This document shows, piece by piece, positions 22,313 through 35,030 of a stretch of DNA of 64,000 nucleotides; position 1 is the stretch's first letter; every line of letters starts with the position of its first letter. Under the pieces are notes generated by a model, which was not told the origin of the DNA, did no database searches, and was given only the letters and a program-made list of their open reading frames with translations. The stretch spans positions 7,292,501 through 7,356,500 of the forward strand of contig NC_135026.1 of assembly GCF_051020955.1 (NCBI RefSeq). The letters run 5' to 3'. A program made the position numbers and the translations under genes. The DNA is from Megalopta genalis. Lineage: Eukaryota; Arthropoda; Insecta; Hymenoptera; Halictidae.

Positions 22313-22357
22313 ACGGAAGTTAGTTAAGGGTAATTAATAACAGTAATAATAATATAT

Positions 22358-22358
<1 letters not shown>

Positions 22359-22443
<85 letters not shown>
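22359..22443. repeat. (AAC)n-(AAT)n microsatellite
   Basis: About 10 AAC triplets run directly into about 18 AAT triplets. Confidence 0.95.
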
Positions 22444-22446
<3 letters not shown>

Positions 22447-23740
22447 GTTAAAAGTAGTTCCTAACTAAACGAAGCACGTCGCTCCGCGCGAAAAGTTTTG
22501 TAACGCACTGTACCCAAACAACCAAACGATACACAATTCAGAAGAACGCGAACCGCGATCGTTGCATTGCGTCTTTTTACACAAACGGCACCTTTTCTAA
22601 CCTACACTTTACTTAAAAATTGAAACGCATCTCGTACGCTTCACAAAGCCGAGCGAAAGTCCCTCCACTCGCGGATATCTATGTCAGCCATAACTGCACA
22701 GAAATTCTCCTCCACTTGAAAACGAACAACGAACAACAGTAAAGTGGATCGTAATGAATTTGTTGTGTCGTAATGAGTTCGCCGGAGGGCAACGGTGAAT
22801 CACAGTTGCGCGGCGCTTTCTTTGCATTCAGCGGCACGGCGGTGGGAGGGGTGGGGGTAAATGTTTAGCGTCTTGAATTTGTTGTTGGCGCAGGCCAATC
22901 TCCGTCGTCGCCGAGGTGCTTTTCGTTTACCTAGATCGGTGGCGGTGCACGCGGGACGAAACAATGGTCTCGAAACGGATCGACAGTGGAAGGGATACTT
23001 TCTATCGCGTCGGTGTACTGCCGTGGCGGAGTGGGGGTGATCGTGGGAGGGGAAGAGTGAGTCGTAAGGAAGCCGGTGTTAATCGTATAGACGCAGACGG
23101 AACAGGGTAAATGTGTTCCGTCGGAATTAAACAGATACCCGGAGCGGAGCCGCGTCGCCGAGCTGAGAACAGTTAAATTTGCAATTTGTTGACACAGGAG
23201 AGAGCCCAAATGGAACCGGGAATGTTCCCGGTTGATTTTCAGGAATTAATGACGTTAGCTTAGTCCAGTGCTCCGTGAATCGCATTGGCCTCCGTCGAAT
23301 CGCTACTTACTGTTTTAATTCGGATTATAGGATGAGCCTTGGTTTCAGACAGCCGCGAAACTCTCTCTCTCCCCCCTCCCTCTCTTTCTCTCGCTCTCTG
23401 TCTCCGTCTACCTTGTCTATATCTCCTCCCGTTCAAATCCTCGCAAAGTACTTTTATTTCGCCGCGATGCGGCTGAAACATTAAGAGATGAAAACGTTGG
23501 CGCTCTCATCCGGCCGAAAGTTAGAGGAACCCGCCGCCGGAACGAATTTCGGGGATATTAACCCCGAAGGAGTTATTCCCATCTTCATCAATTACTCGGG
23601 CACCTCGGCCGGTACATCTCCTCCCCGGAATACGAAATTTCCCCGCTGAGACGTCTGCGCCACGAATTAGAGATCTTCCCGATCGGGGTCATTGATCGGC
23701 GAAATGAATAAACAAAGGGAGCTGCAGGGGGAGTGAGTCC
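22444..23740. other. Unassigned
   Basis: Mixed to GC-rich, with a TC-rich patch at 23361-23400. No gene is recognised. Confidence 0.4.
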
Positions 23741-23744
23741 CGTG

Positions 23745-23761
23745 GGGGGGGGGGGGGGGGG
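23745..23761. repeat. G homopolymer (~16 bp)
   Basis: An uninterrupted G run, possibly length-uncertain in an assembly. Confidence 0.85.
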
Positions 23762-24540
23762 CAGACCAACTTCTCCAGCGAGGATAAGTTTCATTTTGTT
23801 TCGGGTGGCCAACAGACGTCGTCGTAAGTCAGATACAGTAATTTCTCCCGGAAATGCCTAATTTCGGGTTGCTCCGAATTTTCCTGTGCTAGTCCCACGC
23901 ATATGTAATTCATTGCTACGTCGATGCCAAGGCTCGACGGAGTCGGTGAAGCGTGCGAGCGAGCGTAAACGTCGACAAATTCGGTTTTCATTTTTTTCAA
24001 CTATGGCGCAGTCCAACTAAAAATCTTCAAAAAAATAGAGCACACTGCACGCGCTAGTATCTTGTCAGGGAATTAATTTAAAATTGGTATATTTTTTCGT
24101 TTTCGAGAAATCTTCGATTTTCCGATTTTCTTTTTCATTTTTTGCTTTTTCTAGCCACGGCTTGCAACCGAAAAATCTGAAAAAATTCTGTAATATGTGG
24201 CTCGATATCCGAAACAGGCGACATTTTTTTCAAAATTTTAAGAAAACACCGGAAGGTGAAAATTGTCGGAAAAACGCGCGGTTTTTATTTATCCTGTAAC
24301 TACCCTCAGGGACAAGTTACAGGGTTGACATTTTCCACGGATGAGTTTTTCTTGGTCAGCTATCGAACGGTATAACAGTCACTGAAAAACCTCTAAGATC
24401 AATTTTGACCATCTTAATACGCTTAAGGCCCTTTTGCACATGGCTGACTAAAAGATCGCCTTCATCGATCATCGAAAAATTCAATTCCATTCCCGAATAA
24501 AAAATCGTCCTACCTCCGCTCGTACGGTAGTTTTCATCGC
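23762..24540. other. Unassigned
   Basis: No gene is recognised. Confidence 0.4.
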
Positions 24541-24780
24541 TACCAATCGTGTCTCGCGACGGTGTCGCCAGTGTTGCCGCGTCGTCGGCTGACGCGTGAC
24601 GTCACCGTTGTTCACGCGACGAGGTAAGGAGTAGTGGAGTGGTATAGTGGGACTCGGCGGCTACCGTTCGCCGTGTCTTTGCCTCGTCACGTGATCCGAG
24701 CGCCGGTGACGTCACGTTTCAGCCGGCAGCCCAGCAACGCCGGGCGTCGCCGTAAGATCCGTCGCGGGACGAGCCGCGGG
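24541..24780. promoter_or_regulatory. Candidate CpG-rich promoter with two CREs and an E-box
   Basis: Two full palindromic CREs TGACGTCA (24597-24604 and 24707-24714) flank TCACGTGA (24687-24694), in a CpG-rich, low-repeat stretch. A GAG|GTAAGG splice-donor-like site lies at 24624 on the plus strand. The same combination of CACGTG plus TGACGTCA occurs at 57.41-57.43 kb next to a candidate first exon. No coding start is obvious here. Confidence 0.3.
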
Positions 24781-25147
24781 CAAACAATGCCACAAGCTCC
24801 TTGGCAAATGTAAGCAGGCAACAATTGTCGGACAGCGGCATTCGGGAGCCGGCGAGCGCGAGAACCAGCGGCGAAGTTTCAAATTGCGTTTCCTCGGCCG
24901 ACTAAATATTCCACATTTTCATTTCTTGTTTGCCCGGCCGGAACCGCTGGTTTCCGGCGGTGGCGGTGGCGGCGGTCGCGCTATGAATTACACAGCGTGC
25001 CGGCGGACTTTAGAAAATTCCACGGATGTCAACGTGTACGCGGCGACGGTCGGCGTACCGTGGGGAATCGGCTGCGCGGAGCAAACAAAGAGGAGTTGTT
25101 AAACGCGCGGCCGAGAGATAGCAAGGCGATCTTCACGGGAAGCGCCG
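24781..25147. other. Unassigned, GC-rich
   Basis: Contains a GGTGGCGGTGGCGGCGG stretch at about 24957. No gene is recognised. Confidence 0.4.
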
Positions 25148-25183
<36 letters not shown>

Positions 25184-25205
25184 TCTCTCTGTCTCTTACA
25201 CTCTC
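25148..25205. repeat. (TC)n microsatellite
   Basis: Interrupted (TC)n. Confidence 0.9.
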
Positions 25206-25738
25206 GCTCCGGCCAGACAGGCTCATTCGTTATTCATTCATCGAAATCACTCGCGGATTCGCCGGGACCCGGAGAGCTGTTACACGCGGAATCACCATAA
25301 AACCCGTGGAAATCCGCGACACGCGGAAGACACTGCACAATTCATACAGCGCCGCGGATAAAGCGGGCTGTAACGAGACCGAGCGGAACCGGCCTGGAAA
25401 ACCGCCGCGAGAAGATTGCGTTTCCAAGCCGGGAAACCGATGGCCGGTTTCTTTTCCGCGTCGAAGGACAACGGCGATACTCCGCGGTATTAACCGTCCC
25501 CGGAAGGCGGTGAATATCTGCTGCCGAAGTCGCAGTTGAAAGTTATTGTAAATTATACTTCCACATAGTTTCGCGAAGTACATTGTAATATCTAGTCGAG
25601 GGGACAATTGGGTGCTCTTTGCATTGCTTGAGCACGATGAAATTATAAATGTATCGATCAAAATTATTTCGAAAATTTTGAAATTGTTTTCTAGGAGAAC
25701 GACTCATTTTGGACATATGGTTGCTTTCCCAGATAGAT
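25206..25738. other. Unassigned
   Basis: GC-rich open frames on both strands. No domain is recognised. Confidence 0.4.
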
Positions 25739-25741
25739 CAG

Positions 25742-27225
25742 TGACGTCTTAAAGACATCCCGACACGGACGTCGTTCTGACGTTTCAAATACGTTCGGAA
25801 CTGGACGTTGTTTAGACATCGCAAATAAGACGTACTAAGAAACGTTCCGAAGTGGACGTTCTTTATACATCACAAATAAGATGTTCCGAACTGAACGTCC
25901 TTAGACATCACAAATAAGACGTACTAAGAGACGTCCCGAAGTGGACGTTCTTTAGACATCATTAATAAGACGTTCCGAACTGAACGTCCTTAGACATCAC
26001 AAATAAGACGTTTTAAGAGACATCCCGAACTGGACGTTCTTCAGACGTCACAAATAAGATGTCTTAAAGACCACTAGTTCAAGTCGTCAGATATTCTGAC
26101 CTTGAATGGACCTCATTAAGACATCGGTGTGATCTGAATTGGGACTTTTGTTCTTCGTCGCGAGTACTATTGCAGATTGCTCAAAGACGTATTTATAGTG
26201 TCTTAAAGACGTCTGCTCATGTATATTGGTGACGTCTTAAAGGCGTCTGCTCATGTATATTGGGAACGTCTTAAAGGCGTCTGCTCATGTATATTGGGAA
26301 CGTCTTCAAGAAGTCTTAGAAGAACGACAATTACAGTCGTCTTAAATGCGTGTAGTTCTGGACGTGTTCAAGGCGACTTATTTCCGATATCAGAACGACG
26401 TCCAGTTCGAGATGTATTTAAAATGTTAGGACGACGTCCAATTCGAAACGACGTTCGATGTCAACACGACGTTCAGTTCAAGATATCTTTAAGATGTCAG
26501 AACGACGTCCAGTTCAAGACGTTCTTAAGATGTTAGAACGACATTCAATTCATGACGTTCTTACGATGTCAGCACGTCCAATTCAAGATGTCCTTGAGAT
26601 GTCTTAAAGAAGTAGCTTTCAGAGAACTTAAAGACGTCCATTTATGGATGCATTTGAAACTTCGGAATGACGTCCAGCTCAAGACGTCTTTAAGATGTCA
26701 TAACGACATCCAGTCCGAGAAGTCCTCAAGATGTCATAATGACGTAACTTTCAGACGTTGTAACGACATTCAGTTCGGATCGTATTTAAGACGTCAGCAC
26801 TACGTCCAATTCAAGATATCATAAGATGTCAGAACGACGTCCAGTTCGGGACGTCCTCAAGATGTCTTAAAAACGTAACTTTCAGACGTTGTAATGACGT
26901 TTAGCTCGGATCGTATTTAAGACGTCAGCACTATGCCCAGTTCAAGATATCATAAGATGTCAGAACGACATCCAGTTAGAGACGTCTATAAGATGTCAAC
27001 ACTACATCCAGTCTGCGACGTCCTTAAGACATCTCCAAGACGTAACTTTTATACATCGTAACAACCTCCTATATTCTTGTTATTCCTATTAATTCTTGAC
27101 ATCCTTCTTGACATTCCTGTTAATTCTTAAGACATTTTATTTCAGACATCTCGAAGCAGACGTTTCAAAGAACCAGTTTTAAATTAATTCCAACCGACGT
27201 TCCGCACAGGACGTCTTAAAGACAA
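25742..27225. repeat. GACGTC-rich satellite
   Basis: About 1.5 kb built from variants of AGACGTC and GACGTCCAGTTCAAGA. There are three internal phases: ~90-bp units at 25.84-26.05 kb (GGACGTTCTTTAGACATCA with AATAAGACG); three ~35-bp units GTCTGCTCATGTATATTGG at about 26211, 26246 and 26280; and ~130-bp units at 26.72-26.97 kb (CCTCAAGATGTC at about 26724 and 26854). TGACGT and GACGTC motifs are very dense. Short frames are artefacts. Confidence 0.88.
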
Positions 27226-28470
27226 ATGACATAGATCCGATTAAAATCTCGCTAAAACATCCAAGAAAAATCGCACATCAAATATTTGTATGTCATCCTA
27301 AAGAGGAAGCTTCAATCTCCAACCCTATAATAAATTTAGCCTCGAGACAAATTCGCCAATGTGTTTCAGGACGTTCGAGATTCTGGATTCGCTGATTCGT
27401 CGGACTCCGCAACGAAGTTTTGTGCCGCCGCGTTGCCGGAAACTTTGCAATTTTGGGGCCGATGAGACCGGAGCGTTGGGCGAGCGAAACCGATGAAATT
27501 TTCAGGAAGCGGCGTCGGACACGCCGAGCTGCGAAATTTTCATGTCGCTCGAATATTTATCATCCGGCGGCCGCGACGACGCGAGACGTCCGCCTTGTTA
27601 TCATTCTTTCAAGATCCCCAGCGCCTCTGCTCCCACTCCTCTTTCTCTCTGCCCTCTCTCTCTCTCTCTCTTTCCCTTTCCCTCTCTCTCTGCCCACCCT
27701 TTCTCTTGCCGCGACCGAACAGGAATATAGATGGCGCTTTGATTTATTCGAATCTTCGCCGGAGCTCGCTTTAAATACAACGACGAGTGCCTGTTCAAAC
27801 TATCTCGCTGGAAATGTACTGCAGCGACGTCAATCTGAAAGTGGTCCGTCGACGAGCACCGTCGTTTAAATTGAATAAACGGCGAACACCCTTTAAGACG
27901 GAACGACGTTCTTCAAATTGGACCGAGTTACTCGAATACTTTCCGAGCATAACCTTGACATAACCAGTTTATCAGATGAAGCCTAAACAATTTTCTTCTT
28001 CAAAAATTGTAATTACTTGGCATGTTAAAAAAAAATAATAATAAAAAATCACGTTCTCGAACTCTCTTCTATCCGAATCTAAAACGAACATTTAAACGAC
28101 GTTCGAGATACCGTCTGACTAGCTAAGTTCATCCAGCATTCGAAAACAAATCCGATTTGCGATCGCGCTGGAATATCGTTCATAATCTCACTGATTGAAA
28201 TTAACGCGATGTCCTTCGCAATTGTTTAAACTTTCGTACGAGATCAGTCCCGTGTCGAACGCTTATGAACATTTCCTTGCAACATTTGCTTAAACGTCGT
28301 TTACACCGTTGCAAATATTCCAGATTTGTACATGTATTGAATAAGTTCCTAGGAGATAATTAAACAATGAAAATATATTTGTTAGTAGATGCGAAGTATT
28401 GAGTTTCGTCGGCAGAACAATTGAACGTTATCTAAAATATTTATCCGATATTTCAAGGCCATTCAAATAT
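27226..28470. other. Unassigned; (TC)n at 27645-27712
   Basis: A GC-rich block (27.4-27.9 kb) containing a (TC)n tract, then AT-rich sequence. Open frames across the tract are composition-driven. Confidence 0.4.
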
Positions 28471-28471
28471 A

Positions 28472-28811
28472 CAGGATGTTCCAGAAATGACTCGTAATCT
28501 AAAAATGGGGCTTCCTAAGGTCATTTGAAGCAACCTTTTCCTTAGCGAAAATGCAATCCGCGACTTCGCTTGCGAGTTATTAACGAAGAAACGCGAGCCA
28601 ATCGGAGAGCGAATGCGGTTGGCGCTCCGACACAGCGGCAGTGGTCGCGTGGGCGGGGCGTCCGCCACGCGCGATCTCTCATTGGTCACTGTTTTTCGTT
28701 AATAACTCGTAAACGAAGCCGCGGATTGCATTTTCCCGGAGGAAAAAGTTACTTGGAATGACCTCGGGAATTCCCCATTTCCCGGAAATACCATAATTTC
28801 GGGACACCTTG
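28472..28811. mobile_element. Foldback MITE, copy 3 (TA-flanked)
   Basis: TA|CAGGATGTTCC left and GGGACACCTTG|TA right. The arms GCGAGTTATTAACGAAGAAACGC and CGTTAATAACTCGTAAACGAAG, with CCAATCGG/CTCATTGG, fold back as in copies 1 and 2. Confidence 0.8.
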
Positions 28812-29765
28812 TATACTTCCGCGACGCGCGCGGAAACTTCGTACAAACGAATTTCGGCCGGGGGTTGTCAGCCGGCGGTCGGATTGTCGCGTAAAAATGC
28901 GAGGGGTTATTTTTCGCGGGAATAAATTCACAGGGCGGCGTGGTATTTTCCTCGCGCGGCGTCCCGGGAATTGAAGAATCCGCGAAAGTCCCGGGGAAAC
29001 TGTATCCGCGCGAACTTTCCGCCGACAGGTTCGCCGCCGCGCGAGACAAACGCAATTTGAGAATTTCCGCGAGGATTATAAACAGCACGCACACGCGCAC
29101 GCACACAGAGCTCTCGGCGCGGATGCGAGAGCAGGTGCGCGCGGTCCCGGAACCATCCACGCGCCGACACCAAGCCCGATAAGAACCGGGGCGGCGGCGG
29201 GAAGGTGGGGAAAGTGGGAGGGAGAAGTTTCGGGAGCCGCGGAATCTTCGGGAGCCGCGGTCGCGGAAGCGTCTAATATTGTATTCATGAAGTGACGAGC
29301 GGTTCGAAGCGTTCTGAATAAATAAATAAATAAGCGAACACGGGGGCGGGGTCGCGCTCGAAAGTCTGCCCGCGAATATTTTCCGAAAAATTCCCGTCTC
29401 GGTACCCTGCGAATTTCTGTTTGACACCGAGAGATCTGTATACACGTAGATATTTTCTCGCGGCGATACGCCTGCCGTCGTGAACGGAGCAACGAATTTC
29501 TTGGGTGCCGCCCGTTTACGATGGGAACGCCGGCAAATTGATACCGGAGCGAGTGATGCGATCAATCGAACACCTTTCTTCGTGTGGATTCTCTGCTGTT
29601 TTATTGCGATTTTATTCGTGCGACGATGCGTGTAATATATCCTAATGGACACGACGAAATGATACGGTAACGAAGAATGTTTAACAAATCGACAAGGTTT
29701 GTGTTTATTGTTAATTTATAATTGTTTTAATATTGGCGAACTGTTATTGTATATTGTTCAAATTA
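28812..29765. other. Unassigned, GC-rich
   Basis: A 317-codon minus-strand frame runs from here into the MITE and overlaps open plus-strand frames. It is judged non-coding. TCGGGAGCCGCGG is duplicated at about 29229 and 29248. Confidence 0.4.
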
Positions 29766-29769
29766 TATA

Positions 29770-30034
29770 CAACGTGTCCCACAATTATGTTAACATTCGG
29801 TAAAAGGTGATTCCTGAGGTCATTTGAAGCAACTTTTTCCTCAGCGAAAATGCAATCCGCGGCTTCGTTAACGAGTTATTAACGAAAAACACTGACCAAT
29901 CGAAGAGCGAGCGCGGCCGGCGCTCCGCCCTCGCGGCCAATGCCGCGGCGCGTCGGTCATCTGACGCAGCGGCAGTGGTCGCTCATTGGTCAGTCGCCCC
30001 TTTCCGAGCGTTAACATCATTATGAGGCGCCCTG
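29770..30034. mobile_element. Foldback MITE, copy 4, internally deleted
   Basis: The left end TA|CAACGTGTCCCACAATTATG and left arm are complete. After CTGACGCAGCGGCAGTGG the right arm is mostly missing, and only CCGAGCGTTAACATCATTAT...CCCTG remains. Confidence 0.7.
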
Positions 30035-31125
30035 TGCAGATAATAATTAATAAATAATATTGCAGAGAGAGAGAGAGGCAAGTTTCATGCTAGTTTAAAA
30101 ACTTTGGAGTTCAAGGTTATTTGAAGGTCACTCTAATTTTTAGCGGAGAGATTCTCCCGCGAATTTAGGTAACGGAAATCATTTTTCGTTTGCCGCAGGC
30201 GCCGATGTGCGACTAAATAACCTTGACATAACCTAACTTCTCTGCTTGAGAAGGTCCTAAAAATAAGCGTCCTTCTTGCAACGGCCAATATGGTCCGCCA
30301 TTTTCTACCTTTTAGTGGAACAAAAAATTGATTCGAGTACCCAGAGACACGTATAAAAAAACCCTCCGAACTTCGTTGTTATTGCTTCACAAGTATTTAC
30401 AAAAAGTATTCCTATAAAAAAAGCTTTGCCTTTCGACCACTGAAATAGCCGCCTTAATTAGATCGAATAGTCGAGGCTCGACGGTACTTTCAATTTGTTG
30501 CAGGCACTGCAGATTAATTTATAGGCCACGCGAACGTCGGGCTAGGGTTTTTTTATATAGAAAATGAAGGATCGGGAGAGGTGGAAGGGGAAACAATGAT
30601 GGGTAGCCGGATAGAGTGGGAGCGGCCAGGGTGAAGAGGGGTGACCAACGGCGGAGGTTGACAACTTCGAGAGCTCTTTCAATTTATCTCATCCCCTGAA
30701 GCGTCCTCTTCCTCCCCCTTTTGCTGCCGCGCATTTCTATTCTTCCTGGCGTTCTCCTCTTTGTCTTTGTATAGCCGCCCTCCGCCACGGCGCACTCCCC
30801 CCCACTTCTCTTCGCTGCGACCTTACGACGATATTTATTAAGGCAGCATCGCGACGCGCGAAAGAAGAAGCTGCTGTGCTGCCGCGGCACATTTACGCTC
30901 GCCTCTATATCGGATCAGCTCATAAATCCTCGCGAGCTTTCTTCGTCAACGGCGAAGAATCTCTAGAAAGCAACCCATGGTGGCCGCACCTGCTCGTTCG
31001 ATGCATATTGATAAAGGGAACGTCGCGGAACGCGATTTGTCAAACCGCCGTTACGGTCCAGCCATATTTCGCGGCGTTTCCATCGCGGAACCGCGGATGC
31101 TTTTAGCGATCGACGAACCTGGGCG
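30035..31125. other. Unassigned
   Basis: A short GA tract lies at 30063-30078. No gene is recognised. Confidence 0.4.
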
Positions 31126-31129
31126 GCTC

Positions 31130-32015
31130 TGGATCTACCTGAAGAGCTTAGCGAAGAGACGAATTGGAAGGTTGTTGGAAACGATTAGGTACGGTCATGA
31201 GAAAAATGGAGGATGACTTAGACTCCAGCATACAGACACTAGATCGTAGAGGGGGATGTCTTGGATCAAGTTTGTGATTTTTTTGCTGGAAGACAACGGA
31301 AGATTTTGCCACGGGATAATTTTTAACGTTTCTGTCAATGCTTCGAGAGTAGACACAAATTTTTGTAGAAGGTATAAGGTGGAATTGAAGTTGTTGGAAG
31401 CGATCAAGTGTATTCGTGGGGGAACTGCGAGTTAGCCTAGAGGGCGATACGATTCTCCAAGTTCGCGATTTTTCTGCTGCAAGACCATGAAAGATTTTGC
31501 CACGGGACAAATTTTAACGTTTCTGTCAATGCCTCAACAATGTCCACGAATTTTTGCAGGCAGAGGAAATCAAATTTGGGATTGTTAAAAACAAACATGT
31601 ACATTCGTGGGGAAATATAGGTTAAGCTAACGATTGATATCTGAGCTTGACTTTGTGATTTTTTTACTGCAAAACTACAAAAGATTTTCCCATCGAACTT
31701 CCGTAGTAGTTTTCGCTTATCTTTGAACTTCGCTTATCTTATATTTCATAAATTTTTACATCAAGAAAGAATTAGAACTGCAATTTTTAAGAACGATTGA
31801 ATAAATTCCTGGAAAAATCGTAAGTCAGCCTAACGAGCTATACCGTAGACCGACTTTGTCATTTTTTTACGGTAAAATTACAGAAGATTTTCCCCTCGCA
31901 TCTCCTCAGTCGATTTCGTCCACCTTCCAACTACATCCACAAATTTTTATATAACGAACAGATCAGAATTACAATTTTTAGAAAAGACTAAATAAATTCC
32001 TGGAAAAAGAAACGT
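31130..32015. repeat. Decayed ~190-bp tandem repeat, 4 units
   Basis: AAGATTTTGCCACGGGA (later AAGATTTTCCC) recurs at about 31300, 31490, 31680 and 31883. CACAAATTTTTGTAGA-type motifs follow each by about 50 bp. Divergence increases rightward. Confidence 0.75.
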
Positions 32016-33300
32016 AAGTTAGCCTACAGATGACGAGCAAAAGAAAACTGGCATCTAATTAGCTACCGTGCGCGTTATTGTCGAAACATTATAACGTGCG
32101 CGTGTAATTATTAATACCTTGGCTCGGTCGGGCCGGGCCGGGTCGGCGTTTCGCTCGGCTAAATTGTTCGTTCCGTAATTCTGTTACCGTTATCATTATT
32201 GTTATCGCTCTCATAATTATTGTTATTGTTATTGAGATTATTTCGCGGGGATGGGGGACGTAGGGGGGACGGGTGGGGAGGGGATGGTCTCGCTGCGTGT
32301 AATAACTGCTGGGCGAGCCGACCCGGCCGATATAATTACACGATTTCGCGACCGCAAACCGTGGCAATAATTGCTGCCGCGGCATCGACAGCACGCGGTG
32401 TGTCGCGCCGAATAATTGACGCGCCGCGCCTCATCCCTTCCGCCATCGTCCCTTAACAATCGTTTCGCCGGAACAAAAAAACGTCCGTCCGCATTTGCCA
32501 TGAAAACCTTCCTAGCACGCGTTCCGACACAACAATTTCATAATAAATTTCGGGCAGCGCGGGGCCACCGATACTTCAAAGCGGGCTCATAAAATGTTAA
32601 AGTAATTAATGGAGTTCCGAACGTTCGATTAATTGAAATGGATGCGGCCGGGGGACATTCTGGCTGGTTCAAAGGCCGGCCCGAATGTCTACTTATTTTA
32701 ATCGCATTGCCAGTCGAAGCCTGGTTCTTCTATTTCGATCCGCGCTATGAACAAATATTTAGTTTAATTAGTACAATTATTTAAATACTTGGTTTATGAC
32801 GAGTCGATAAAATCGTTAGATGTTTCATCGAGGTTTGTAGAAAGGCTGACTCAGAAAATGGTCAGAAAGTGACCGAGAAACTGTGTTTAGATATATTGTT
32901 AAATAAAATTGTAAACTATTGTAAACATGTTCAGCCATGTCGGTGAGAAGAATATCAGCCGACCGAGTATCGATAGAAATTCTGCGAAACGGTTATATCC
33001 ATCACGGTAAATTGGTTTTCACTGGTTACGAGTAGGAAAGACGACCATTGGCCAGAAATGGCTCGTCGAATGTTCTAATTTTAATGTCAATTTGAAAGCC
33101 AATTATGGTTCGATTTAATTCGCCGAATATTATGCACCACGCTAATTATTTCGCCACGAGGATCATTATGCGAAATAAAAATCGTTTTCGTCGATAGCAA
33201 GAGACAGGAGTCGGTAGGAGAATGTAATCAATTCCTACATTATCGATTTGGTATTTTTGAAGTTTTTCTTTAACTTTCAATATGCTCGTAATCTAATCTA
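32016..33300. other. Unassigned
   Basis: GC-rich block 32.1-32.7 kb, then AT-rich. No gene is recognised. Confidence 0.4.
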
Positions 33301-34060
33301 AGTTTCATAAGGTCCCATTAATTCTTGTCAGAAGGAAATAGATAATGCCCTTTTCACTGCTTAAAATTGTAAAAAACTTAATCAAGACGGTATTAATGAA
33401 TATTATTTTCTAATCTTCCTAAAATAACCTTAAGTCAGATCTAAAAGACAAATATAATATAGTCTAGGCTATGTTCCATTGATTCTTGTCAGTAAAAATT
33501 CGACCAAATTCTTTTCATTACTTAGAATAATAAGAAATTTTATTATTGCAGTATTTCCTATTAATAAATATAATTCCCTAATTCGTAACTGACCCAGTCC
33601 TAACCCAGAACTAATAAACAATATAAATATAGGTTATTTGTGGATATTATTATTCCAGTATTTTCTATTAATAAATATAATTCCCTAATCCTGAAGTGAC
33701 ACAATCTTAATATACATTGTAAGCATGGATTATGTATGAATTTTATTCTTACAGTATTTCCTATTAATAAATATAATTCCCTGTCCCAGATCTAACCCAG
33801 TCCTAACATATACCTACTAAACATTCTAAACATAGATTATGTGTAGATTTGATTATTTCAGTATTTCCTATTAATAAACATAATTCCTTAACCTAGAAGT
33901 GACTCAGTCCTATTACACGTTGCAAACATAGGTTATGTGTGGCTTTTATTATTACAGTATTTCCCATTAATAAATATAATCCCGTGTCCCAATTTTATTA
34001 CAGTATTACCTATTGATAAACATAACCAATGCAGATCAAATAAACATTATAAACATAGCT
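33300..34060. repeat. Decayed ~100-110-bp tandem repeat
   Basis: CAGTATTTCCTATTAATAAA recurs at about 33548, 33656, 33750, 33860 and 33956, each followed by CATAATTCC/TATAATTCC and a CCCAGTCCTAA-like motif. This is the same AT-rich, CCTAA-containing family as 35.0-35.6 kb. Confidence 0.75.
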
Positions 34061-35030
34061 TACGCGTGGAGCAGATCTGTCGAGTTTCGTGAATACCTCG
34101 GATCCTACAGTCACGTGGGTCGCAATACATAAACAAAAATCTCCATCGATCCACTCGGATTCCCGTGCAATTATATTTCTATGGATGAAGGCAGGAGCAT
34201 CTTCGTCGTTCCCACAGCGGACAATGAGTAGATTAACCGACAGCAACTTGATGAAACGCGGCCCGTTGAATAGCGAGCGGACCGCTCGGCGAAGACATTC
34301 AAACGAGTTTCCCGATGAGAGACATTGTTGCCGGATCAGTTAACGCCGGCGAATGCTCGGCGAGCGTGAACGGCCGAGTGTATCGGCGTGGTTTCAGCGC
34401 GGCCGGAAGGAGAACCGCCGCGACAACGGGCCACGGCCGGAGGGCCGGGAACGGAGCCGCGGCTCAAGAACGGAAAGAATAAGGGGACAAATAAAGGAGA
34501 GCTCGCTGGCTGCTCGGGTTTTATTGTAAATAAGTCCAAAGAAACGCGCGGAGCCTCCCCCCCCCCCCCACCCTGCCTCCGCGAAGACACCGGTTGTTTA
34601 ATATCGCGGAACGATCTTCCGGCCGCGATTCCTCTCGCGGAATTTAAAGCTCCGCAAAACGGCGTCCCTCGAAACGTCGAGAAAAGGACACCCGTAACTC
34701 ATAAACGCTCCTCCAATATTTTACTGCCGTCCGGCCGCGCGCCGCGGGGAGGGGGAGAGTAAAAACAACCAGACGGGATACTTTACTACGCGGCGGTAGC
34801 TGTTCGCCGAGGTATTTAAACTTCTCGTAAATGTTTGCCAGCGAAATATATGCGACGACTGCGGGAACTACTTTGGCCAATCTGTTTGCCGCCACGTGGA
34901 AAGTGTGATTCTTCCCGGCTTTTTACCACGGTGGTGGTAATAGTCACAGCTATTTTTTAAGGATTTTCTTTCGAAAATTTCATACCGATTCCGTTCGTCG
35001 ACGGCGGTTCTAGCGGCGCATATGTTGCTC
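34061..35030. other. Unassigned, GC-rich
   Basis: A C run lies at about 34558-34569. No gene is recognised despite overlapping frames. Confidence 0.4.

Noticed and set aside
22950..22990. GGGACGAAACAATGG as a further hammerhead core
   Set aside because: No CTGANGA element or stem I precedes it.
28699..29652. 317-codon minus-strand ORF
   Set aside because: It runs into a foldback MITE and overlaps open plus-strand frames. Composition alone explains it.
30280..30310. Minus-strand AAAATGGCGGACC as another gene start
   Set aside because: The initiation context is weaker, the frame stops after about 14 codons and there is no splice donor.
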